From Amia ocellicauda (Eukaryota > Chordata > Actinopteri > Amiiformes > Amiidae): a stretch of 64,000 nt of DNA. Where the stretch lies: contig NC_089858.1 in NCBI RefSeq assembly GCF_036373705.1, positions 33,196,249 to 33,260,248 on the forward strand, given 5' to 3'. The notes under the pieces are model-generated. The model did no database searches. It was not told where the DNA came from and saw only the letters and a list, made by a program, of their open reading frames with translations. The translations under genes were made by a program, and so were the position numbers. Of this stretch, positions 52,172-62,399 are shown in pieces. Position 1 is the first letter of the stretch; the number at the start of each line of letters is the position of its first letter.

Positions 52172-53069
52172 CACCGATCAGCCATAACATTATGACCACT
52201 GACAGGTGAAGTGAATAACACTGATAATCTCGTTATCATGGCACCTGTCAGTGGGTGGGATATATTTGGCAGCAAGTGAACATTTTGTCCTCAAAGTTGA
52301 TGTGTTAGAAGCTGGAAAAATGGGCAAGCGTAAGGATCTGAGCGACTTTGACAAGGGCCAAATTGTGATGGCTAGACGACTGGGTCAGAGCGTCTTCAAA
52401 ACTGCAGCTCTTGTGGGGTGTTCCCGGTCTGCAGTGGTCAGTACCTATCAAAAGTGGTCCAAGGAAGGAAAAGCGGTGAACCGGCGACAGGGTCATGGGC
52501 GGCTAAGACTCATTGATGCACATGGGCAGCAAAGGCTGGCCTGTGTGGTCCGATCCAACAGACGAGCTACTGTAGCTCAAATTGCTGTAAAAGTTAATGC
52601 TGGTTCTGATAGAAAGATGTCAGAACACACAGTGCATCGCAGTTTGTTGCGTATGGGGCTGCGTAGCCGCAGACCAGTCAGGGTGCCCATGCTGACCCCT
52701 GTCCACTGCCGAAAGCGCCTACAATGGGCACGTGAGCATCAGAACTGGACCACGGAGCAATGGAAGAAGGTGGCCTGGTCTGATGAATCACGAGTTCAAG
52801 GTGTTGACTTGGCCTCCAAATTCCCCAGATCTCAATCCCATCAAGCATCTGTGGGATGTGCTGGACAAACAAGTCCGATCCATGGAGGCCCCACCTTGCA
52901 ACTTACAGGACTTAAAGGATCTGCTGCTAACGTCTTGGTGCCAGATACCACAGCACACCTTCAGAGGTCTAGTGGAGTCCATGCCTCGACGGGTCAGGGC
53001 TGTTTTGGCGGCAAAAGGGGGACCTACACAATATCAGGCAGGTGGTCATAATGTTATGGCTGATAGGTG
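52172..53069 (+). mobile_element. Tc1-like element of a second family, internally deleted
   Basis: Terminal repeats CACCGATCAGCCATAACATT on the left and the complementary AATGTTATGGCTGATAGGTG on the right, with TA on both sides (52170-52171, 53070-53071). 898 bp remains. It is unrelated in its termini to the element at 33985. Confidence 0.93.
52320..53040 (+). pseudogene. Tc1-like transposase with central deletion
   Basis: The 5' part encodes [20 protein letters not shown], the paired-like DNA-binding domain and VAWSDESR, with the first catalytic aspartate. Directly after it the frame changes and resumes at [15 protein letters not shown], so the middle of the DDE domain with the second aspartate is gone. 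The expected glutamate of NPIE is lysine. The C-terminal [18 protein letters not shown] is kept. Dead copy. Confidence 0.9.
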
Positions 53070-53082
53070 TATACCACACTAG

Positions 53083-53570
53083 TGCGTGCGTGAGTGAGTG
53101 AGACAGTGAGAGAACGAGTGAGTGAGTGAGAGGGAGAGAACAAGTGAGTGAGAGGAAGAGAATGAGTGAGTGAGAGAGGGAGAGAACGAGAGTATGAGTG
53201 AGTGAGACAGAAGGAGAGAACGAGTGAGTGAGAGAGAGAGGGAGAGAACGAGTGATTGAGGGAAGGAGGAAGAGAACGAATGAGTGAGTGGATGTTGGAG
53301 TGTGTGACCGAGAGGCCGAGTAACAGAGATGGGTCAGAACTAAGCTGCTGGCGACCCCTGCACGACCTTTCCTTCTGTCCCTGAGTTCCTGTGAAGAACG
53401 GCACTGAAGTTATGGGAACCGTAATAGCAGCAGTGCTAATATACACAAAGAGGGAGAGGAAAAATGAGGAGAGAGAGAAAGAGAGAGGGCAAGATAGAGT
53501 GTGAGAGAGAGAGAAAGTGGGTGATAAAGAGTGAGGGAAAGTGAGAGAAAGCAAGGAAAAGCATGAGAAA
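53083..53570. repeat. GAGTGAGTGAGAGA-rich low-complexity stretch
   Basis: GA-rich with GTGA interruptions at 53083-53300 and 53440-53580. The minus-strand frames are Ser/Leu/His repeats. Confidence 0.85.
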
Positions 53571-53574
53571 GAGA

Positions 53575-53660
53575 GAGAGATACAGATTGCTTTGGCAACA
53601 TGAATTTGATTGTCATGCCAATAAAGCACCTTCATTTGAAATTGAAATTGAATACAGAGA
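53575..53660 (+). repeat. L2-type LINE 3' tail
   Basis: TTGCTTTGGCAACATGAATT, then GTCATGCCAATAAAGCACCT and AAATTGAAATTGAA. It lies inside GA-rich DNA. Confidence 0.6.
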
Positions 53661-53784
53661 TAGAAAGATAGTAAGACAGTATGATAGAGAGATAGTGACA
53701 GAGAGAGATAGTAAGACAGAGACTGTGATAGAGAGAGAAAGAGAGAGAGTGTGATAGAGAGAGGGAAGGTTTCCCATTTTTATT

Positions 53785-53830
53785 TATCATGTGTATCCCC
53801 GTATATGGCCAATAAAGCACCTTGAACTGA
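53785..53830 (+). repeat. L2-type LINE 3' tail, short
   Basis: TGGCCAATAAAGCACCTTGA followed by a GATAGAGAAAG run. Confidence 0.5.
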
Positions 53831-53929
53831 TAGAGAAAGATAAAAAGAGAGAGAGAGAGAGAGAAATCAGACTCTGGGAGGTGATGGCTAGGAAGGTTTC
53901 CTTGATGAGGACAGTCCCTTCTAGACATT

Positions 53930-54424
53930 TTTCTCCAGAGTAAGCAATTCAGCGCTGTAAATAATTTAAAAATATAAGTATATGAAACAAATCAATAGGT
54001 TTGTACAGCACTCCCGGGTTTTATTTATTTATTTTAAAGGCTGTTGTTTTAATTTCCGTCGCCGGCCATCGGTCCCCTTGAGCAGCATCTCCATCGCGCA
54101 GCTATGAAAGATTCAGATGGACTCCGGAGTTTGAGGATATGAATATTAAAACTCAATAACAGTCTGAAAGCGATTCTCTTCTGTCCTCTTTTACTATGCT
54201 ATTACATATGTAAAAGAAATGAGGAGAACATTTTAAAAAGTGAGCGTTATCTGGGACTTGTAACTCATTACAATAATAACAATGCGCTCAGAATTATTTT
54301 GAGGTTTGGAAATTAGATAAGGCAAGTGCGTGTTATAGTGATTTTCCTGATGACAAAGTAAATGCTCTGTCAGCTGTCCATTACCCATCCCCCCTGCCTC
54401 TCCTTCTGGCCGCCCATTGCATCA
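53930..54424. other. No gene; repeat-free unique block
   Basis: AT-rich, non-repetitive sequence (54050-54350) between repeat-rich flanks. No open frame of interest. Confidence 0.35.
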
Positions 54425-54710
54425 CAGCCAGGACTGGACTCGACTGGACTGGACTGGAATGGACAGGATTGCTGCAGAGTCACTGACTGGACTGGACTAG
54501 ACTAGACTGGACTGGACTGCTGCAGAGACACTGACTGGATTGGACTGGACTGGACTGGACTGGACTGCTGCAGAGTCACTGACTGGACTGGACTGGACTG
54601 TTGCAGAGTCACTGACTGGACTGGACTGGACTGTTGCAGAGTCACTGACTGGACTGGACTAGACTGGACTGGACTGCTGCAGAGTCACTGACTGGACTGG
54701 ACTGCTGTAC
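54425..54710. repeat. Minisatellite of ACTGGACTGG and CTGCAGAGTCACTGACTGG
   Basis: Six or seven composite units of about 35-50 bp, each with a variable number of ACTGG words followed by CTG(C/T)TGCAGAGTCACTG. The same unit occurs once at 40315-40376. Confidence 0.92.
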
Positions 54711-54714
54711 TTGA

Positions 54715-57700
54715 GGAACTCTAATGCACTGGAGCCCCTGCCTGACCACAGTGACCTCTCCGGGAGCAGATGTTCACAACGCTGTGCTGTGTGTTTACAG
54801 CACTCAGAGCCCAGCTCCCCAGTGGACGCTTGGACGACGTTCAAGGGTCTGGTGGAAAATGTTCCCACTCTGTTGAACTGATCTCTGACCCCCAGGGTTC
54901 CTCTGGAATCAGGAATGCAGTGGAAAAAGCTTCTTCTCTTCCCTCTCTGTGTTGTTTATGATATTTTATTTTTCATGCTTCTTCTGCCCTTGTACATGTC
55001 TCTCTTTTCCTCTTGCTTTCCTTTTCTGTTTAGTTTAATTTATTTCTCTCTGTTTGATTCTCACCTTACTATTTCACATTCATTTTTCTTTATTTCTTAG
55101 TCTCTGATATATTTTCTACCTTATAAAATCATCTCTCCCCTCTCTCTCACTAGCGTCTGACTTTGTATCCTTTGTATTCCTCGTGCATTTGTGCCTCTCT
55201 GCTTTTCTCTGTTCTTTACAATTCCTCCCCTCTTTTCTCTCTCTCTCCCCTCATACTGAAGCACAGTAAAAGGTCAGTTAGACCCCAAAGCCTCTTAAAC
55301 AAAGAAATGAAGGGCACTTGAGTTCTGTCCTTCCTTTCACACTTTCTGTTCCTCCTCTTTTTCTTAAAGGTGTTTCTTGCAGCTGTAGGTCTGCCTGTGT
55401 ATGTGTGTGTGTATGTGTGTGTGTGTGTGTTTCCGAATGCCAATCAATTACTAAACACACTCCCTCACTCTCACACCCTCACCCTCACTCCCTTTTCGCC
55501 ACTCCCCCCCACCCCCCCCCACAGCATAGCTCTGAGCCTGGCACTAACAGAGTCCTCACAAATTGGATCAATACAATATTTCTCCAGTTCGCCACGCCCC
55601 CAGGGAACAGTTATCACCCGGCGCCTCCTAATTAAAAATATCTGAATCATGATTCCCAGCATGGAGAACAAAACAAAATTAAGAAATATCTATATCTGCA
55701 TGGGTCATTAAGTTCTGATTAAATAAAACCTTGTTGTGCTTTGGCCTCTGCCCACGGGCACTGCCAGGCCAGGCGGCCGTCACGGTGGTCTGCGGCTGGG
55801 CTCTCCTGGCTCCACAGAAGAGGCCAGAACCGAGGAACTGCGGAGAGCGAGTCCCCTGTGATGTTTCAGACAGGCCCACCGGGAGGATGCCAGGAAACTG
55901 CTCCACTTTTTAATCTTTCTTCCATCCTTTCCTTTTTTGTGTTTTGTGTCATTTTGTGAGAGTGTTTGAGTGAGTGTGTGTGAGAGTAAGAGTGGGTGTG
56001 AGAGAGACATGGGGTGTGTAAACTTGCAGTGCAGCATATTTAAACTCAGCAGCTGAACCTGTTGCTGCGACTCTTGAGTTTTAAGCAAAATGTTTAGTAT
56101 GGAGATTAAAGTCAGTATTTCTCTGCCATCTGCACAATTCAATTATTTATTTTTTAACTCATTAACAGCCATGCGATGCATTTCCCCTAATTAATGTCAG
56201 GAACTCAGGCAACAGTTATTGAAGGCATTAAGTATTAAAACAGTGTTACACTTCCCCAGCTCCGATACATACAGAGAATGAATGCATCAAATTAAACCCC
56301 AGTCTGATGTCTGCCGCTGCCACTCAGACCCCGAGTGAGCGTTGATGCGTTTACCCTAGTGGGAGAAGCCTACAGCGGACAATGGGATTAGGACACAATT
56401 CACTTGGTGTGTTATGCTTGCCAAATCAAATTATGGCGCACTGCATCGAACTGAATCTCACCGGCATTGTCATTGATTATTTAAAAGTTGCTTATTTTTC
56501 CGTTTTCATTCCAGTAGGGAGAATCTGTAATGCGCGGGGCGAACGAAGCCGAGAGCGGAAGGGACACATTTGGCAGATGATTGTCCAGCCGTTACAACCA
56601 TGTGTGTGTTCAGATGGATATAAAAATAATTTAAATTAGTGGAGAGATTAACTAACTATGCTCTTTAATTTCATTCCTTACAATCTGAAGTTCAGATTTT
56701 TAGGAGCAGCCGACCTATATTGTATTGTACTGTAATATACTGTAGACTGTACTGTATTTTGTTACACAATAACATCACAACTACAACCCCCACCTCATTT
56801 ATACACACAAACCCACGGCTACCATCTCTCTAGGAATGGGTGTGTGTGCATGTGTGCGTGTCTGTGTGTGTGTGCGTGTGTGTGTGTGCGTGTCTGTGTG
56901 TGTGTCTGTGTGTGTGTCTCTGTGTCTCTATGTCTGTGTGTGTGTGTGTGTGTCTGTGTGAATGTGAGTTAGTGGTTGACCCCAAAATTCAGCCCTCCCA
57001 CGAAACCATCAACATTAGTTTTCCAGGACGTCTGTGCTTTGGGTTTCAGATAGGCAACACTCAATGCCAGCAAGGGTTGCCTGGAAATAATTAAAGAAGA
57101 GGTCAATGCTCTGTTGCAACAAACAATAACTCGATGTTCCCGATGTTGCCGTCGCGTTGCGGGGAGAGACCGTGGCCGGGCTTTTTTGGTTCTGCTGCTC
57201 CAAAGAAAACCGAGTTAGACTTGTCTCTAATCCGATTGCACGTTAATAGATGGTGCCCGAGTGACTGTGGCGGTTTCCTTGGCGGGCAGCGATAAAGTAA
57301 ATTGCTGCATGTCATTTTGACGTTGAGCCATCACATAAAACAACACCGACACAACGCAGTGCATTGTGGGTATCACATAGAAATGATAATGGTGAATCTA
57401 TTCACGAAGACCAACTCTCACCTGCTGTATTATGGCGAAGGACACACACAAGCATACACACTCACACAACCACACAGACACTCACTGATAACAGGCAGAC
57501 TATCTGATATCAGTTTATTCAAACCAGACGGCAAGGTTTTAATTTAGGATTTGCCATCATTTATCAACCCTTTCACTTTGATGAAAACAAAAAGACAAAA
57601 CCAATAAAGGAAATGCACATACAGACACACACACATGCACATGCAAACAGACAGACAGACAACCTTAGACAGCTAATATGGGGACAGCCATGACTTCACC

Positions 57701-58345
57701 TCATTATCTAGATCACAAGCGATACAGAGAGCTGACACTGGAGTCACAATTAAAGAGGATATGCCTTGGGCTCAAACAGGCTCCAAAATACTGCTGTACT
57801 GTCCTGCATTAACTGAACTGTACTCAGCTGTAGTGTGTGGTAATCTACCGCACTGTACCGTACTGCTCTATATTGTCCTCTACTGTACTGTACTGAACTG
57901 TATTGAGTTGTAGTGTATTGAATTAAACTGCACTATCCTGTAGAGACTTCAGTGTCAGGAACAGAAAAGCTCAGATGCAGGCAGCATTGCAGCAGCTGTT
58001 CTGCCGGTCGTGGCCGAGGGAGCTTCACACACCAGGCAAACACTTTTGCCCTGGTTTGCTTCGTTTAGCTCTACTTAGCTATAGAGTGGAGATGAAATGG
58101 AGCGGAGAGTCAGAGATCCTGCCGGACAGTTCAATTGACTTTAAAAATAAATAAATAAATTGTACAAACAAACAGAAACCCCACGGCTGAGCAGACTGAA
58201 AGACGCCAGGCGCCACGCCACACCGCCATGATGCGCGCAAACAAACGGCAGGAGTGTGTGATGTGTGGGGCTGAGGGCAGGGGGTGTCATGCAGAAGGGG
58301 GGGTGGAGGGAAAGCAATTGCAGCTAACAGCCTGTCCCCCTCATT
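54715..58345. other. No gene recognised
   Basis: CT-rich (54930-55260), GT run (55395-55432), C-rich patch (55500-55525) and GT array (56835-56970) within unique sequence. The repeat-free blocks at 55540-55900 and 57080-57310 contain no recognisable exon. Confidence 0.35.
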
Positions 58346-58349
58346 TTGC

Positions 58350-58600
58350 TACAGGACAGATAGGAGAGGACAGACAGGTCAGAAAAGACAGGTCAGGAGA
58401 GGACAGACAGGACAAGAGGGGACAGACAGGTTAGAAGAGGACAGGAGAGGACAGACAGGTTAGAAGAGGACAGGACAGGAGAGGACAGAGGTTAGAAGAG
58501 GACAGGAGAGGACAGACAGGTCAGGACAGGTTAGAAGAGGACAGGAAAGACAGGTCCAGACAGGTCAGAAGAGGACAGACAGGTCAGACCTTTGTGGACA
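58350..58600. repeat. GGACAGACAGGT-type minisatellite
   Basis: Units of about 20-28 bases built from GAGAGGACAGACAGGT and TAGAAGAGGACAGG, in irregular order. Confidence 0.9.
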
Positions 58601-58792
58601 TTTATCTTCCAGTAGACATTTTCTCCTATTCCTGTCGCTGCCAAAGCTGAGCTGAGTTTGTATTATTATTTGAGTGTGTGTGTGTTGTGTGTGTGTGTGC
58701 ACGTGCGTGAGTTAAGGACACTCAGTTAAATGCTACACTACAAACAAACCCACTTATTTCCACTCCTGCATGCATGTAAGAGGAAGGGCAAA

Positions 58793-58818
<26 letters not shown>
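58793..58818. repeat. (GA)n microsatellite
   Basis: GA run of about 26 bases. GA-rich sequence continues to 59010. Confidence 0.9.
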
Positions 58819-58824
<6 letters not shown>

Positions 58825-59356
58825 GAGGTAGATTTGGGGGTTTGGAGAGGAGAGGAGGGAGGGAAAAGGAAACCGAGTGTGTCTGTCTTCGAGATGGAGA
58901 GAAAGATCTGACAATCGAGCAGAGGAATAAAAGTGGAAAACAGAGAGAGTGAGATCTACAGAGATGAGAGAGATGCAGGGACGAGAGAAAGAGAGAAACT
59001 CTGACCAGTCTCCATCAAACTGAATGATAAAGTGCATTCATTCTCCTCCACGTCTCTTGTCTGACACAGCCGGTGTGTATGCTAACCAGGCTGCAGTCGA
59101 GCGGGCCTGAAGCAATCTTTCAGCCACAACCCCCACCACTCCTCTCCTCTCCTCTCCTCTCCTCTCCCTCTCACTCTCAATCACCCTCACCCCTTCCTGC
59201 CCTCTGCCCATCACTGAAGCTCAGGCTGCCAAATTAATACAGATCAGTGCTTTAATACCTGTGTGACTCGGGCAATTCTGACAAACCCCACATCTGTCAC
59301 TCCCCAGCCCAGCGACACAGAACGAGGCAATTCTGTGTGTGTGTGTGTGTGTCTGA

Positions 59357-59446
59357 GTGTATAGCATGATTGTGTGTTTGTTTGTGTGTATGTAGTATGA
59401 TTATAATGATACTACATACAAACACACACACAATCATGCTATACAC
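59357..59446. repeat. Inverted repeat, arms about 40 bases
   Basis: Left arm from GTGTATAGCATGATTGTGTG to GTAGTAT (59357-59398), right arm ATACTAC to CAATCATGCTATACAC (59409-59446), 10-base loop. One 4-base indel lies in the GT-rich part of the stem. Confidence 0.9.
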
Positions 59447-59473
59447 TGTCTATATCTTTTGTAAACCTAAAAT

Positions 59474-59590
59474 CTACAAAAGATTTAGAAGTGAGTAGTT
59501 TTTCGAGATTTACGATTATACTGTAAATGACTTTCACGAATCAGCCCCCAAATAATCGAGAAAAACTACTCACTTCTAAATCTTTTGTAG
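59474..59590. repeat. Perfect 30-base inverted repeat, MITE-like
   Basis: 59474-59503 (CTACAAAAGATTTAGAAGTG onward) and 59561-59590 are exact reverse complements with 57 bases between. Complementarity continues imperfectly inward (TTTCGAGATT against AATAATCGAG). No target duplication is evident. Confidence 0.92.
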
Positions 59591-59599
59591 TCATTTTTG

Positions 59600-60260
59600 T
59601 ATTACTTTAGTATAAATACATGTTAATTTGGATTCATATGTTGTTATTTTCTGACTTTATGTGATCGAAATTTGTTTTCTCATTGGAAATAGGTAAATTT
59701 CAAAGTATCACTGTCCTGGTCACAAAAGCAAAGTTTGTGGGGGATATTAGCCATTTTCTATACTTTTGAGGCAAAAGCAATTAGGAAATAACACTTACCA
59801 GCCAGCAACAACCACAACAACAAAAAAATGTTACACGGTGTTATGTGTGTGTATGTTTGTATGAGAGATGTATGTGTGATATAATTCATTGCTGTTGCAC
59901 TGCTCACTCAAACAGTGGGGCATTGTGAAATTTCAGCATGGATGTACAGCATGTCATGGATGAAATTTGGGCACACATGGACAAACCACCAGTTTGTATT
60001 GCTCTCAAAAAAACTCAAATAACACCCTACAGTATTCACTTCACTGGCTTTAAAAATACATTTAATTTCACACACGAAACACCATACACGGCTTAGGAGA
60101 TACTCAGCGAGTCCGCAGGTTCAAAGCGAGCGATTTTGACACTGTACCTTTTTCCGGGTCGCTCTCCACGGGCTGTTAGTACCTGTCCCATGGTTCGGCC
60201 CCTATACTCGGTAACTATACTCAGATAAAATATTGACATTTGATTATTGTTGTAACAGTA
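59600..60260. other. No gene; unique sequence
   Basis: AT-rich, non-repetitive. No exon recognised. Confidence 0.4.
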
Positions 60261-60269
60261 GCATAGCGT

Positions 60270-60450
60270 GCTTTATCAGACTGATCGCTCTGCCGGGAAC
60301 ATAGTCTGTTTACACAACTACAGCAGCGGTTCCGTCCGGCGGCAGCCGTATCGCGACTCCCCGGGCTCTCTCTTTGTCGGCCAGCTGCTGAAGCAGGCGA
60401 TGAGAGCCCTGGCGTGCGCACAACAAAGGCCGCCGTCGCCCTACGTCATA
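60270..60450. promoter_or_regulatory. CpG-rich block, possible promoter
   Basis: Short CpG-dense stretch (GTTCCGTCCGGCGGCAGCCG and nearby) with TACGTCA at about 60442-60448, in otherwise AT-rich DNA. Both strands carry short open frames without recognised similarity. Function is inference. Confidence 0.25.
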
Positions 60451-61415
60451 AACAAGCAGATGTGTAGAGATGATGGAGGGATGAAGTGGCAATAGGGCAG
60501 TGGTGCAGTATGTATAGTGTTAGTACAATCACTAACACAGATATGATACGATATATGATATACTATTAGACTAGTAAGTCCTATACTAATTAGGACAGGG
60601 TAACTAGAAAATAGTGCACCCTACTGTACTGTGTTATACTGCATTTGACATGCTGACTGACACACTGACTTAGAGATCTGAAAAGCATTGAAGTGGTGCC
60701 CATCTTTATGGGGGAGTGAAAATGTTTAGGTAAAACTAAAAGACACACAAACATTGAAACAGTGCACATCACAGAACATGTATTGCACTTTAAGGTACAC
60801 TGAAATTGATTTAGTAATGCATACAAATGTAAACAGTGCACTGTGCAAATTGAAATAACAGCAACAACTAATAAACAGTTTCGTTTAAAAAAAAAACACC
60901 CACACCATAAATACTCAGTACTGAAAATACTATATTACACACTATTGTATTTTTTAAATAAATTGAGTTTTTTAATGTGCTAATCTAAAATCATTAGCTG
61001 ACAACTGGCAAACTACTGTAGTAGTTAAATACTAGCTAATCATTACCATCATTTGGATGGCAACTGGTAGAAGGCTAGCTATCAAAGTGAAATGATCCTC
61101 CACCACAAAACCAGTCACATCACCAACATTTTCTAAAATTAGATTATTAGATTATATCTGATTGAGCTGGATTATTGCGTTATATATAATTTGTTAAGAT
61201 ATATTAATTCCTCACAAAGTTATGACATTTTAAACGTCCCACTACTTGGAATATACAGAACAGTTGCTAAAGTTCTGGAGACATTCTCTTCATAAACTCC
61301 TTGGCAATATACACTTATATCCATCATGTCATTTGCATGACATTTAGCATACATATGCCCGACACGTGTGTTTTGACCTCACTTTAGACAGTCTGCTCGA
61401 GTCACAGATGAAATG

Positions 61416-61436
61416 CCCCCCCCCCCCCCCCCCCCC
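61416..61436. repeat. Poly(C) run, 21 bases
   Basis: Uninterrupted C homopolymer. It is the only long C run in the window. Confidence 0.9.
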
Positions 61437-62185
61437 ACCCCGATCTTTTCCACGTTACTGATGGAGCTACAAAGCCGTGACTATGTGTTTTATAAAGTTA
61501 GGATTACGACACGATGTACTGAACAGTGCACAACAGACCCACAACAAAATATAGACAGCATAATGATAATTAAAAAAAAAGCGATGCGCATTGACTTAAC
61601 CATAAAACGGCCATCATCAACTTCCTACTCGACCTTGAAACCCACAATCAACGGCCAGTTATCTTGCACTTTTAAAATATGACGTTTCAGGATATATATT
61701 ATCTCAGACAGTAGCGTTTGCACATAAACTGTGCTTACATGTGGAAACGGCCGTGTTTCACACTGGTTTTGTGGTGGAGCGTCACATATTTTAACTTCTG
61801 TAAAAATGTAATGCATCAATGATCACATTGCAGCAGCATTTAGAATAGTCAGCAGGTCATTCATTTTGTCATTGCCCCTTAACATTTGGTTGGCTAGTAT
61901 CTGCTTACATGGTATGTTGTACTGATTTCAAAGCTCACTTCTGATTCCGTTTGAAAATGAGTTCAATAATAGCTAGCTTAACACATGCATAGGGGTCACG
62001 TCGCTCGACACAACAGGTGAGGTTAAATAAATAACGTCTCACTGTAATATATTTCTACTTCTCGTCCTCTTTAATCCTCTTCCTCTTTTCTGCACCCGAC
62101 GTGAATGCTCTTTTAAAAAAGGCCATCTCTCGCTCCGCCTGGTACCGCTCTCGCATCAGCAGCTACATCACTCCGCTCCATAATA

Positions 62186-62390
62186 TGGCAAGCCAAATGA
62201 TCATTAAAAGATATCTCTAAATATTTCAAGATATCTCTAAATCATTTAAAGATATCTTCAAATCATTTAGAGATATCTGCAAATCATTTAGATATATCCT
62301 TAAAAAGCACCTAATTTAGATATGTCTAAATGGATTGCAGATATCTCTAAATGATATAGTGATATCTCTAAATGATAATTTGCCTTGCCA
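62186..62390. mobile_element. TA-flanked MITE with internal AGATATCTCTAAAT repeats
   Basis: Starts TGGCAAGCCAAATGATCATT and ends with the near-complement of TGGCAAGGCAAATTATCATT (17 of 20), with TA at 62184-62185 and 62391-62392. The interior is made of about nine AGATATCTCTAAATCATTTA-like units in both orientations. 205 bp, non-coding. TA duplication places it with Tc1/mariner-type MITEs. Confidence 0.8.
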
Positions 62391-62399
62391 TAGGCACTT

